Source: CBDDEH01 sp965226865 (GTDB lineage Bacteria; Chloroflexota; Dehalococcoidia; Lucifugimonadales; JAGWBF01). From it: a stretch of 64,000 nt of DNA. Under the pieces are notes generated by a model, which did not search any database, was not told the DNA's origin, and saw only the letters and a program-made list of their open reading frames with translations. Shown here piece by piece: positions 26,840-35,267 of the stretch (position 1 is the stretch's first letter; the number at the start of each line of letters is the position of its first letter). The DNA lies in the NCBI GenBank assembly GCA_965226865.1, contig CBDDEH010000004.1, positions 248,001 through 312,000 of the forward strand, read 5' to 3'. The translations under genes were made by a program, and so were the position numbers.

Positions 26840-28825
26840 CTACCCGAAGTCGCCACTTGAATCTACTTTCTCAAAAGTAGACGGAGACAGAACGCTAACC
26901 GTTACCCCCAACAGCAACAGCCCTCCCGCAACTAATGTAAAGCTTGACAGGACAGACATCTGTACTTGGAATAATTTTTTGGCTAAGCCCCGAATCCACC
27001 GAAGGACGTCCTTGTTGAAGAAGCCCGGGTGCTCCTCTGAATCTGGGATAATGGTTTTGGAACAGAAACCCGCCCGGAAACAAGGAGCACCCAATAGATT
27101 GCCACAGAACAAACCCGACCGTATCCGCATCCTCTTTGACGACCATCGCCTGGTGGCCAACTCCTGCCGCTCCTTAGCCCCTGGGCCTGCTGTCGTATTT
27201 TCGGCGGAGCGCCGGGACGGGCGAACACCGGGGACAAGATGGACGCTGGTCGCTTCCGCGCTCTGCATCGACGACGCCGATGCGCTGCGCGCTGGTGGGA
27301 CGGTCGGTGTTCTAGGCCTGGTCAAGGCGCCATCCACCCTGGGGACCTTCCTGCGCAGCTTCCGGTGGGGGCATGTCCGTCAACTCGACCGCGTGAGCCC
27401 GCCAGTTGTTGGCCCGGGCCTGGCCGCTGGGGCGGGACCCGGCGATATCGACCTGGATTCCACCATCTGCGAGACCATGGCCAAGGAGGGCGCGCGCCAC
27501 CACGGCTATACCGGCGCCCGGGGCTACCACCCGCTGCTGGCCATTGCCGCCGGCACCGGAGACGTGCTGATGTCCCGGCTGCGCGAGGGCCGGGCCAACA
27601 CCGCCCTGGCGCCGCCCACTTCCTGCTGAGACGGTGGGGCGGGTGCGCTACGGCGGGGCCAGGTGACAACTCACGGTGCGGGCCGACAGCGGCTTCTACG
27701 ACACTGTCGTTGGCCTTTTCTTGTCCGCCAGCGTCAAATACCCCGGATACTGGTTGGTCCGAGACATCCGTTTTCCGGAAGTGAAGCCGACACCCGGTTC
27801 TACGGGGAGTTGCTCGAAGTCGCCACGTCGAGAGAACCTCAAGTACGGCTCGGGCTGAACCTTCGCCGCCAACGGCGCCTGGCTGGCGGTACAGGTGATG
27901 GCGCATAACCTCAAAAGTAGACGGAGACAGCAAGCCATTCCGTTCCCGGCCTAACCGTTGACCCAACCCCCAACAGCAACAGCATCCTCCCGCAAGGGCT
28001 AATGTAAAGCTTGACCCCAAGACAGACATCTGTACTTGGCTCCCTCAATAATTTTTTGGCTAAGACTAAACCCAATATGATCTCAGCTGCCGAGACAAAC
28101 CACGATATCCTACTAAAAGACAGGAAGATATTAAGGAACAGCATCAAAAATATGAGTGCTCGAACCGCTCTTGAAGTCTTGAATACGGGATCTCGACCCT
28201 TCGAAATCTCAACCATCAGAAAGTACGGCAGGACGAAATAGGCTCCAAATATAGGAGTTACGCGCCTTATTTCACCTTCGATACCGATAATGGAAATCTG
28301 ATTTATGACGGAAAACACCGTCAAGATTAACGCCAGTTGCAACAAAGCTTTGTATAAGTCTGTCGCGGTCTCTCGACGAACCGCCACTACAACAGCGAAA
28401 TAAACAACACTTATGAAAACAAATTTATACATATCAGTAGCTATGTAATCGGCTGAATTTCCCATGGCTAGACCGACCAAAGTACTGAGGATCGAGAGAG
28501 GAAAGAACAGCAATATTATTAACTCGTATGGATATAACCGAGGGACCACGATTCGACCAGTCGTCAACAGTCTTCCGATTACTGCGTGCCCTGCCCATAA
28601 CAACATCACGCCACCAATAACCGCCCCACCTATCCTAACCTGATCCTGAGTGCCCACATCCCCCAAAAGGGGTGTTAGTGTCCAAGATTGAATAGTCCCT
28701 AGGAAAATGATCAGTGCCAAAGGAATCAGTGGGGAACTGTCTCTAGAACCCTGGACTTTGGATCTACCCAAGACCCACCAACCGACCACTCCAAGGACGA
28801 GAATCTGCATTATGGTTAGGAACAC
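26840..28825 (-). pseudogene. O-antigen polymerase/ligase-like membrane protein, interrupted
   Basis: The 5' part (28825 down to about 28062) encodes many membrane helices, for example LIPLALIIFLGTIQSWTLTP, LYPYELIILLFFPLSILSTL, KFVFISVVYFAVVVAV, ALIFLMLFLNIFLSFSRISW, ending ILGLVLAKK. This is the Wzy/WaaL type of polytopic protein in glycan loci. The frame is then cut by the corrupted IS1380 element (26988-28060). It resumes at 26984 with AKKLFQVQMSVLSSFTLVAG, GLLLLGVTVSVLSPSTFEK and a stop at 26840, close to IS3 copy B. The whole is shorter than usual for the family, so the 3' end may also be lost. No polymerase can be made from it. Confidence 0.7.
26988..28060 (+). mobile_element. Corrupted copy of the second-type IS1380 element inside the polymerase gene
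   Basis: The left end ccccgaatccaccgaaggac stands at 26988 after TAAG (26984-26987), and TAAG recurs at 28061. Transposase blocks are present in order (PDRIRILFDDHRLVAN, DDADALRAGGTVGVLG, STLGTFLRSFRWGHVRQLDR, GARHHGYTGARGYHPLLAIA) but with at least ten short deletions. From about 27900 the text interleaves IS 3'-end words (aagccattccgttcccggcct, ccccaagac, gctccctca) with polymerase words (aaaagtagacggagacag, gacagacatctgtacttgg). This reads as a merge of occupied and empty alleles rather than a natural sequence. Confidence 0.75.
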
Positions 28826-28907
28826 GTGTTAAAGAACCTCTAAGTTAGTACGTGTTGTGGAGAGCACAAATTGATAGGTAGGGGGACAACTTTGATTTCT
28901 GACAGAA

Positions 28908-29843
28908 TCACTTGAGAATTCCACCTAGCTTTTCGAACTTCCCGGTAGCAACCTTTGACAGTCCAACGATATTACCCCAAGCTCTCTGGAGCCTAGAGAA
29001 GTCGCGACCTACAACACCATGACCGGCATTGATGAGCATCTGGCCGACTAATGCCCAATAACATAACAACGCTGACATCTCCTCATTTTTCTTAACCACA
29101 TACATCCGATTGATTGATTGCCATTTTCCTAACAAATAGTTCTTGTCTTTCCTGACTGGGTATGCGAGATGCTGTACGGATGCGTCAGCGACGACCACTA
29201 ACTTATATTCCTTGCCGACTCTATAGCTGTATTCTAGGTCCTCGAGGAATCCAGTACCCTCAAACCATTCGTCATAGCTGAACTGGCTTATAACCGACCT
29301 TCGCCATATAGTAACCCCCCCAGATAGCCACCGTACGAATTTGTTTTCATCAACAGGCCCAATCGAGGTCTGATAACCCGAACGTAAAACCTCACCTCTG
29401 CTAGGACTGTCAATAAGAAATAGGGTCTTTAGAAAAACACCTTTGGGCAACGCCTCGTTCAAAATATTAAATCTCGCACCACCCACCTCTGACGCTGTTG
29501 TTTCCCAAAAAGCAAGCATACCTTCCATTGCTCCCGGCTCTAATACAAGGTCGTCATCCAAGTATCCAGCCAAGGTTATCGAAGTCCCTATTTGGGCCAT
29601 ACCGGCATTTCGTTGTTTAGCGAGAGATGGTGGATATACTCGAAGATACTTTATATTCAGCGCTGAAAATTCGTCCACAACGCTCTCAACCGTTTCATCT
29701 CCCCCGTCTACGACGATTAATTCATCTGGGAGACAAGATTGATTTGTTACACTTGTAAGCATACGCCGAAGGTCGTCGGGACGATTCCTAGTGGGGACAA
29801 CAAAGGCGATTCTGTTAGAAAACTCTCCCATACTTGTTGTCAC
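28908..29843 (-). CDS. Glycosyltransferase family 2
   Basis: A 311-residue GT-A fold enzyme. The N-terminus IAFVVPTRNRPDDLRRMLTS and PDELIVVDGGDETVESVVDE are the nucleotide-sugar binding start. AGYLDDDLVLEPGAM contains the DDD metal-binding motif (residues ~94-98). WLSGGVTIWRRSVISQFSYD and the acidic GTGFLEDLEYSYRVGKE (ED motif, catalytic base region) follow. The C-terminal part (LLCYWALVGQMLINAGHG) may be membrane-associated. It overlaps the end of the upstream RmlD-like gene by four bases, so the two are translationally coupled. The role is sugar transfer to a surface glycan; donor and acceptor are unknown. Confidence 0.9.
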   Translation of the reverse strand: MTTSMGEFSNRIAFVVPTRNRPDDLRRMLTSVTNQSCLPDELIVVDGGDETVESVVDEFSALNIKYLRVYPPSLAKQRNAGMAQIGTSITLAGYLDDDLVLEPGAMEGMLAFWETTASEVGGARFNILNEALPKGVFLKTLFLIDSPSRGEVLRSGYQTSIGPVDENKFVRWLSGGVTIWRRSVISQFSYDEWFEGTGFLEDLEYSYRVGKEYKLVVVADASVQHLAYPVRKDKNYLLGKWQSINRMYVVKKNEEMSALLCYWALVGQMLINAGHGVVGRDFSRLQRAWGNIVGLSKVATGKFEKLGGILK

Positions 29844-30784
29844 GACTCAGTACGCTGGGACACTGGATCGCCCGGTTGAGCCCGTCCTAATGCCGAACGG
29901 CGTCCTTCTTTTTCTAAGGCTTTTAATAACTCCAGGCTAAAGCGTACAGAGGGCAACGAAATTCGAAGCAGTTCCGCAGTTTTGTTGGAATTCAATGACA
30001 TGTCCTTGGGCCTCATAGCTCTGAACGGGAAGTCATTTACACTTATTGGAAGAATATTATCTGTCGGATATCGAAACACATCAGCGAGACAAAGCGCGAA
30101 AGCATGTTTTGAAATACGTTCTGCTCCCGAAACATGAAACACCCCCTTTGCATCACGTTCGACCAGTTTCATCATTGCATTCACCATCTCATCAGAAGCG
30201 ATCGGTGTAAAAAAGACATCCGAGAACATCGTTAGTTCCCGGTCATTCCTCAACGACTCGATGATCCAATCACTGAATGATTGTCTTATGCTGGTACCCC
30301 ACGCGAAAAAGTTAGTACGTATGACTAAGGCACCGGGATATGCTTGGATCACCTGCTCTTCAGCCTGTAGTTTGGTACTTGCGTACACATTTAGGGGACT
30401 TGGATTGTCTTCTTCTTTCTTCCAAGAACCTTTCCCGTCAAACAGGTGGTCGGTTGAAATATGAACAAGTTTTATTCCCAACTTATGGGCAACTCCAGCG
30501 ATGTATCTGGCGGTTTCCACGTTCAGGTTGTAGGCCATTCCGGGATTGGCTTCGCAAGCCTCAACGTTCGTCATGGCTATTGTGTTTATCACTAAATCGG
30601 CTCGAATATCACTCAGGATAGTTTCAAGCATCTCATCGCGAGTAACATCGAGATCAAAGACCTGAGCTCTTTCAACTCCGACGGGGTGGGTATGGTAGCA
30701 ACCAGCAACCTGATGCTCGTCACGAAGCTGTAACGACGCGTTCAGACCCAGAAGGCCACTTATCCCAGTAATGAAAATCCTCAT
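29840..30784 (-). CDS. RmlD-like NAD(P)-dependent sugar reductase (SDR superfamily)
   Basis: A 314-residue extended SDR. MRIFITGISGLLGLNASLQL holds the G-x-x-G-x-x-G nucleotide site. DLVINTIAMTNVEACEANPG, NVETARYIAGVAHKLGIKLV and HISTDHLFDGKGSWKKEEDN follow the pattern of dTDP-4-dehydrorhamnose reductases (S-T-D-x-V/L-F-D-G). The catalytic Y-x-x-x-K is VYASTKLQAEE. The C-terminal FHVSGAERISKHAFALCLAD matches the substrate domain. It probably makes a deoxysugar nucleotide for the glycan built here, but no rmlA/B/C genes are in the window, so the exact substrate is open. It starts 22 bp after the TIGR04326-like gene. Confidence 0.85.
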   Translation of the reverse strand: MRIFITGISGLLGLNASLQLRDEHQVAGCYHTHPVGVERAQVFDLDVTRDEMLETILSDIRADLVINTIAMTNVEACEANPGMAYNLNVETARYIAGVAHKLGIKLVHISTDHLFDGKGSWKKEEDNPSPLNVYASTKLQAEEQVIQAYPGALVIRTNFFAWGTSIRQSFSDWIIESLRNDRELTMFSDVFFTPIASDEMVNAMMKLVERDAKGVFHVSGAERISKHAFALCLADVFRYPTDNILPISVNDFPFRAMRPKDMSLNSNKTAELLRISLPSVRFSLELLKALEKEGRRSALGRAQPGDPVSQRTES

Positions 30785-30806
30785 CTCTCTAGATCATTTC
30801 CTAGAA

Positions 30807-32618
30807 TCAAGCCTCCATGAATGCTGCCAAACCAGCCTTGTTGACTGGACTTAGATAATCCGTAACGTATCTTTGCCCCAAGCGCTGACGTTCAAGGTAT
30901 TCGGTTTCCGGTAATGTCTCTATTTGGTTGATAACAGCTATCAGCTCTTTGGGATCTGCCACTTTCCACTTGAACTCCTCCCAACCAAACATAGGATCTG
31001 TATCCAAAAAATCTCCCAAGTCCAAGTAAACAGCCGGAATTCCCAACGAAACTGCCTCCATGCCAACCGTCGAGGAGGCGTATAGAACAACGTCAGCCCA
31101 CTGGAGCGAATCAGCCAGAGAGCCTCTACTTTCAGAGAAAAAGTCCCGCCGTGTCAAAGGAGCTATCTCCAGTGCCGGTTCAAGCGGTATCGTCGGATGA
31201 GGTCGAATTCGTACGCTGTAGTCGGAGCCATCAAAAGCTTCCTCTAAGAAAATAAGGGTATTGACATATTCTTGAAGACTCGCCGCCAGCGTAACAAGGA
31301 CGTGGCTCATCCGCTGTCTTCGTTCTCTTGGTTGGGCCTGACCGTTCTTATCCTGCCGCAAGGCGCACCCGCTTATGAAAACTCCATTGGGATAATTCCC
31401 GTCTCTTTCCATCCACTCCTTGACGACCGGGCCGGTCGTAACGATTGTATCGGGGAGAGGCAGCACGTCAGATTCAGTACTTCCTAGCATGAAATTTGTG
31501 TGACTAAGGGTGACAGAAGCATGTTGGTAGCCAACTATCCGAGTTTCCGGAGAGACGCTCCTGATACCCAGGATCAGCATTCTTTCAAATGCCCGGTTCT
31601 CATAAGGATAGAGGCACTTTTCTATCCCTATGGTCTTTGCGAGCCCCCTTGCACAGTAGTACACCTTCAAAGCAGTGAAGAAGTTTCCTGTACGGCGAGC
31701 TTTCAGAATAGCTTTTTTGACAGATCGGTTGAGGTCCAGGCCATCGATTTCAACAGGCCCGCGTATCTCCAATGGGCTGAAGTAGGCTTTCAGAGCCTTT
31801 AGCCCACACTTTAATATGTCTGCTAAGGAAAGACACGCCTCCATTGGGATAACAGGAATGCCGGATCGCAGTGACCTGAGCTTGGGTATCTGGTCGCGCC
31901 AACGTTCCTGGAATAACCCAAAGACGATCGCTTTCCCGTCCCTCCCGCTTAAATCATCCGTCAGTCTCCCGAAGTAGACATCCCTGTATTTTCCAGGCTC
32001 CGAGAGGGACTGTATATGAATGAGGCTGGCCACTACCGTGTATCTACTAGAGAGGTCCTGTGCCGGCTTGAAGCGCCGGACTTGAAACCAAATCCACAAG
32101 GTTTTGAGGAAGGCAAACAGTACAGCTCCAGGCGTAAACCCCTTAATCGCCCCTTTCCAAGTACGGTGGGCCTTCAGCGTGTTGATCGTGCTGACGCCTT
32201 CGCTCTTCCCCCATTCCTCGACCTCAGTTGCCAGGTCGCCGTCATCTGTGATAACCGCCAATGACATGGGTTTAGATCGGACCAACTCTATAAGAAGAAG
32301 GTAATAGAACGTCTTCCGACATAGATCCGTAGCCAGGGGATTTTTGTTAGTGAACGGCATTGCCCACCAATTCAGCGAGTGGTTTGCCGAGTTCACCTGC
32401 CCTATGAACTCAACAAACTTTTGTCTAAATGCGTTGCTACGCTCTCGGAAGAGCTCGGCCCGCGGTAGTTCTTCCGCATTCGTTCTCTCCGTTAGATAGG
32501 CGCAAATTTTGCGGCTTTCGTGACTCTCCATGAGGCTGATATAACGCAGAGGTTCGGATGTCTTGTCCAGAATTACCTGCAGTCGGGCAAGCTGGTTGCA
32601 AAAGATAATTGTCTTCAC
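30807..32618 (-). CDS. Surface-carbohydrate biosynthesis protein (TIGR04326-like, GT-B-like C-terminus)
   Basis: A 603-residue protein from a GTG start. It resembles the TIGR04326 surface carbohydrate family: an N-terminal part with HSLNWWAMPFTNKNPLATDL, and a C-terminal glycosyltransferase-B-like half containing IVGYQHASVTLSHTNFML, PLPDTIVTTGPVVKEWMERD, SVRIRPHPTIPLEPALEI and YASSTVGMEAVSLGIPAVYL (nucleotide-sugar binding region). These features resemble KDO- or sialic-acid-type transferases and suit the neighbouring CMP-KDO synthetase gene. The assignment rests on recalled pattern similarity; activity is inferred. Genes flank it closely on the same strand. Confidence 0.65.
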   Translation of the reverse strand: MKTIIFCNQLARLQVILDKTSEPLRYISLMESHESRKICAYLTERTNAEELPRAELFRERSNAFRQKFVEFIGQVNSANHSLNWWAMPFTNKNPLATDLCRKTFYYLLLIELVRSKPMSLAVITDDGDLATEVEEWGKSEGVSTINTLKAHRTWKGAIKGFTPGAVLFAFLKTLWIWFQVRRFKPAQDLSSRYTVVASLIHIQSLSEPGKYRDVYFGRLTDDLSGRDGKAIVFGLFQERWRDQIPKLRSLRSGIPVIPMEACLSLADILKCGLKALKAYFSPLEIRGPVEIDGLDLNRSVKKAILKARRTGNFFTALKVYYCARGLAKTIGIEKCLYPYENRAFERMLILGIRSVSPETRIVGYQHASVTLSHTNFMLGSTESDVLPLPDTIVTTGPVVKEWMERDGNYPNGVFISGCALRQDKNGQAQPRERRQRMSHVLVTLAASLQEYVNTLIFLEEAFDGSDYSVRIRPHPTIPLEPALEIAPLTRRDFFSESRGSLADSLQWADVVLYASSTVGMEAVSLGIPAVYLDLGDFLDTDPMFGWEEFKWKVADPKELIAVINQIETLPETEYLERQRLGQRYVTDYLSPVNKAGLAAFMEA

Positions 32619-32678
32619 AGGACTTTGGCTACAACTTCATGGACGTGGACCATGCTCACAACCTTTTTGTTGGCCTGT

Positions 32679-32800
32679 TTAGGTAGGGAGCCCCAGCAGC
32701 GAAACTTTTGCCCCCTTTTTCGAGCATTCGATTAGGGTTGGGATCAAGTCCTTGTTTCCACTGGCTTTGATCAGATAATCAAACCTTTCCAGGCCCTTCG
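32679..32800 (-). pseudogene. 3' remnant of a zinc-type sugar/alcohol dehydrogenase
   Basis: About 40 codons on the minus strand read GLERFDYLIKASGNKDLIPT, LIECSKKGAKVSLLGLPT and a stop. This is the D-Y-x-I-x-A-S-G...K-G-G-K-V-x-L-L-G-L-P segment after the Rossmann fold of zinc dehydrogenases. The rest of the gene is missing; the remnant sits in the gap between the kdsB-like gene and the TIGR04326-like gene. Confidence 0.55.
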
Positions 32801-32833
32801 GTGAAAATGGCCACCTGGATCTCCCTGTTCCAT

Positions 32834-33574
32834 TCACCCGTTTGGAACGTTATTGGCCATGAGGGCCCTTGCGTGTTCCAGATCCGCCACGGTATCAACT
32901 GCTATGCCATCGTCAGCAACCTGCACCATGAGAACTTTATAGCCATGTTCTAGAAACCGGAGCATCTCCACCTCTTCAGCGCTCTCCAAGGGACCGGGAT
33001 TCTGGTCAGCAAAAAACTCTAGGCTTCTTTTTCGAAAGGCGTAAAGGCCAAGTTGCCTAAGATATTGGGACCGTCTGCCCTTGGGATATGGTATGGGCTG
33101 GCGAGAATAAATCATAGCCGTACTATCTGCCGCTAGGGCGACTTTTACTACGTTAGTGCTGACAGCATCGACCGGGCTGTCGATCAAGGTATAGGCGTTC
33201 GAGGCAGCTATCTTTCCATCGCCGGAATCCACCAGAGCTTCAATCACGGCGTTGATGGCCTCAGAACTTATCATCGGCTCGTCACCCTGGATATTGACAT
33301 AGTAATCCGCGTCAATTCGGGACGCAGCTTCAGCGACTCGATCCGTTCCGGTCGAGTGATCATCCCTAGTCATGATCACCTTGAGTTCTAATTCATGGCA
33401 CCTTTGTTTGATGCGGTTATCATCTGTGGCGATGAATACCTCATCCAGCATCGAACTCTTTGAGGCCTGCTGGTAGACATACCACATCATCGGTTTCCCA
33501 TTTATGTCGGCGAGGGGTTTGCCGGGAAACCGAGTGGACCTATAGCGGCAGGGAATGATTCCAACGGTATTCAG
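32834..33574 (-). CDS. kdsB: 3-deoxy-manno-octulosonate cytidylyltransferase (CMP-KDO synthetase)
   Basis: This enzyme makes CMP-KDO from CTP and KDO, activating KDO for surface glycans. The conserved start VGIIPCRYRSTRFPGKPLAD lies upstream of the first ATG (33490), so translation must begin earlier. The only fitting codon is a CTG at 33574 that overlaps the HAD stop (cTGAat), giving LNTVGIIPCRY. Other motifs are MTRDDHSTGTDRVAEAA, YYVNIQGDEPMIS (metal/CTP site), IYSRQPIPYPKG, YLRQLGLYAFRKRSLEFF, ESAEEVEMLRFLEHG and DDGIAVDTVADLEHAR, all in the usual order. The length, about 246 residues, is normal. It stands in tandem with HAD and the SIS remnant, as in KDO pathway clusters. Confidence 0.85.
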   Translation of the reverse strand: MNTVGIIPCRYRSTRFPGKPLADINGKPMMWYVYQQASKSSMLDEVFIATDDNRIKQRCHELELKVIMTRDDHSTGTDRVAEAASRIDADYYVNIQGDEPMISSEAINAVIEALVDSGDGKIAASNAYTLIDSPVDAVSTNVVKVALAADSTAMIYSRQPIPYPKGRRSQYLRQLGLYAFRKRSLEFFADQNPGPLESAEEVEMLRFLEHGYKVLMVQVADDGIAVDTVADLEHARALMANNVPNG

Positions 33575-34203
33575 TTCGTGCTATCTCCCAACAGCTCTGC
33601 CACCTGCGAAAACTCGTGAGCCACGACGGTAGATTCTGGAACCGACTGTCCATAGCCCCACGCGGCATGAACGTAGTCTATTCTCGCACGAGAGGCAGCT
33701 TCGTAGTCCGCGTCCATATCCCCAATGTATACGGTCTCAGCGGGATCAACATGGACCTCTGCCATGGCAACCAGTAAGTGGTCTGGAGCAGGCTTGCCTC
33801 TATAGCGAGGGTCTGGTGTCTGGATGGTTACGAATTCAACCGGCAAGCGAGCTAATATGGCGCTGCTGCGCAGCCGGTCTTTGGAAGTGACAATCCCTAG
33901 CTTTATTCCATCTTGGTGGAGCTTCACTAGGGTGGCCACCGCACTCGGATAGAAGGTCGCCAAGTCCAGATGCGTGGCGGAAGTAATACGGAAGACTTGC
34001 TCGATCTCTTTCAATTGGTGAGACAATCCCAATTCTGCAATAATGTCGGCAAATGGGCGGCCTATCAACGCGAAGTATGACGGGAAGTCGACTGTGACGT
34101 TCAATTGATTCTGCACCTCTGCCCAAGCATGTTCCATGTTGGACCGTGAGTCGACAATTACCCCGTCAAGATCGAAAAGAATAAGACTTTTCCTGCTTAA
34201 CAC
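33571..34203 (-). CDS. HAD-superfamily phosphatase (Gph-like) in the KDO cluster
   Basis: A 210-residue HAD hydrolase. Motif I is ILFDLDGVIVDSRSNMEHAW (Asp nucleophile in DLDGV). A helical cap follows, then motif II IKLGIVTSKDR, motif III Lys in YRGKPAPDHLLVAMAE, and motif IV TVYIGDMDADYEAASRA. It starts with GTG 34203, overlapping the end of the SIS-type frame by seven bases, and its stop overlaps the presumed kdsB start. A phosphatase between an arabinose-5-phosphate isomerase-like gene and kdsB could act on KDO-8-phosphate or an intermediate, though its cap is of the phosphoglycolate-phosphatase type rather than KdsC. A damaged copy of its start is at 25085-25170. Confidence 0.82.
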   Translation of the reverse strand: MLSRKSLILFDLDGVIVDSRSNMEHAWAEVQNQLNVTVDFPSYFALIGRPFADIIAELGLSHQLKEIEQVFRITSATHLDLATFYPSAVATLVKLHQDGIKLGIVTSKDRLRSSAILARLPVEFVTIQTPDPRYRGKPAPDHLLVAMAEVHVDPAETVYIGDMDADYEAASRARIDYVHAAWGYGQSVPESTVVAHEFSQVAELLGDSTN

Positions 34204-34519
34204 GTTCCATCTCCTGTAAGCAGTACGTTGAGATATTCATCGGTCTCGTCGCATTTGCTAGTGGCAATCACAATGTCCCCTTCTTTGGCCATGCCGACGT
34301 CATGGATGTCATCCCAGATTCAAGTAGACCGCAGGGGCGCCTGTAGGGACCATGGTTTGAGGCTATCTTCTAGTCGACAAGCCAGGATTTACCCACACCG
34401 GTAACCACAACGTTGCCCTGACATTCAAACAGAAGCTCTACGGCTCTGACGTAGAAACGGTCGAAACCAGCACGAACCTTAGATAGGGTATCTTCCTCGA
34501 GTTGAAACACCTTGTCCAA
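34197..34519 (-). pseudogene. SIS-domain sugar-phosphate isomerase (KpsF/GutQ-like), decayed
   Basis: From a TTG at 34519, overlapping the FkbM stop, the frame reads LDKVFQLEEDTLSKVRAGFD, RAVELLFECQGNVVVTGVGK and SWLVD, then a TAG. After it KIAS, then in other frames VPTGAPAVYLNLG, DIHDVGMAKEGDIVIATSKC and DETDEYLNVLL appear before the stop at 34197. This is the N-terminal and central SIS fold of arabinose-5-phosphate isomerase, which feeds KDO synthesis. A premature stop and two frameshifts make it a pseudogene. The second remnant (25085-25400) preserves the middle part better. Confidence 0.65.
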
Positions 34520-34520
34520 C

Positions 34521-34876
34521 TCATCTGGAATATTTCGTTGCGGCAATCACCGAATCGTAGATGCTCGATTGTCTTCTCAAACACAATACATTCCTTAATC
34601 TCTGTCTGAATCGGAAATCGTCAGTTATTGGCGACGTTTGGCCGTACAAGAAACAATCGAACCCAACGTCGTCCAGTAAACGAACCGTTTCACAAATAGA
34701 ATCGTTAATAACCTCAACCACTATTAAATCAACTAGCCCGCTCTTTAGCACTTTTAGCCCCGACTTGAGGGCAATTACCTCTGCTCCCTCGACGTCAACT
34801 TTGACGACACTCGGCATATTGATAATATCATCGAGTAGCAGGCCTTGAACTTCCATGACAGGAACAAACTGAGGAT
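34521..34876 (-). pseudogene. FkbM-type methyltransferase, 3' part of the circularly permuted gene
   Basis: Starting at the IS end the frame reads PQFVPVMEVQGLLLDDIINM, PSVVKVDVEGAEVIALKSGL and VDLIVVEVINDSICETVRLL, ending SSIYDSVIAATKYSR. The block K-V-D-V-E-G-A-E is the signature of FkbM methyltransferases. It joins in frame to the 5' part at 24411-25032. GAT at 34874-34876 is the left copy of the IS target duplication. The internal ATG at 34856 is not a natural start. Confidence 0.85.
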
Positions 34877-34955
34877 TGAGGTGGACCCCAAAATTCGGAC
34901 AGGTGGCTAAGAGAGAGTCCCACTCCTAAAATAGGACGGAAACAAGGAGCAGGAC

Positions 34956-35267
34956 ATGAAACAAACACGTAAGAAGCACAGCCCAGTCTTCAAGGCCAAA
35001 GTGGCTTTGGCCGCGCTCCAAGGGGAGCACACCATTGCAGAGCTGGCCAGCCGGTTTGAAGTCCACCCGAGCCAGATCCATGCCTGGAAGAAGGCCTTGA
35101 CTCAGGGGGCGCCGCACCTCTTTGAAAATGGTGCTGGACGCCAGGAGAAGGACCAAGAGGTCCTCACTGCCCAGCTCTACCAACAGATTGGGCAGCTCAA
35201 GGTGGAACGGGATTTTTGTCACGGAGCTTCGGGTTGTGAGCCGGTCCCAACGCCGGGCCATGATTGA
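34956..35267 (+). CDS. IS3-family OrfA (copy C)
   Basis: Nearly identical to OrfA of copy A through HTIAELASRFEVHPSQIHAW and QIGQLKVERDF. One T fewer in the T-run (35213-35217) then changes the end to CHGASGCEPVPTPGHD, giving 103 residues instead of 94. With five T the -1 slippery heptamer is lost, so an OrfAB fusion would not form by the normal route. The missing base may be a true mutation or a homopolymer error. Confidence 0.8.
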   Translation: MKQTRKKHSPVFKAKVALAALQGEHTIAELASRFEVHPSQIHAWKKALTQGAPHLFENGAGRQEKDQEVLTAQLYQQIGQLKVERDFCHGASGCEPVPTPGHD

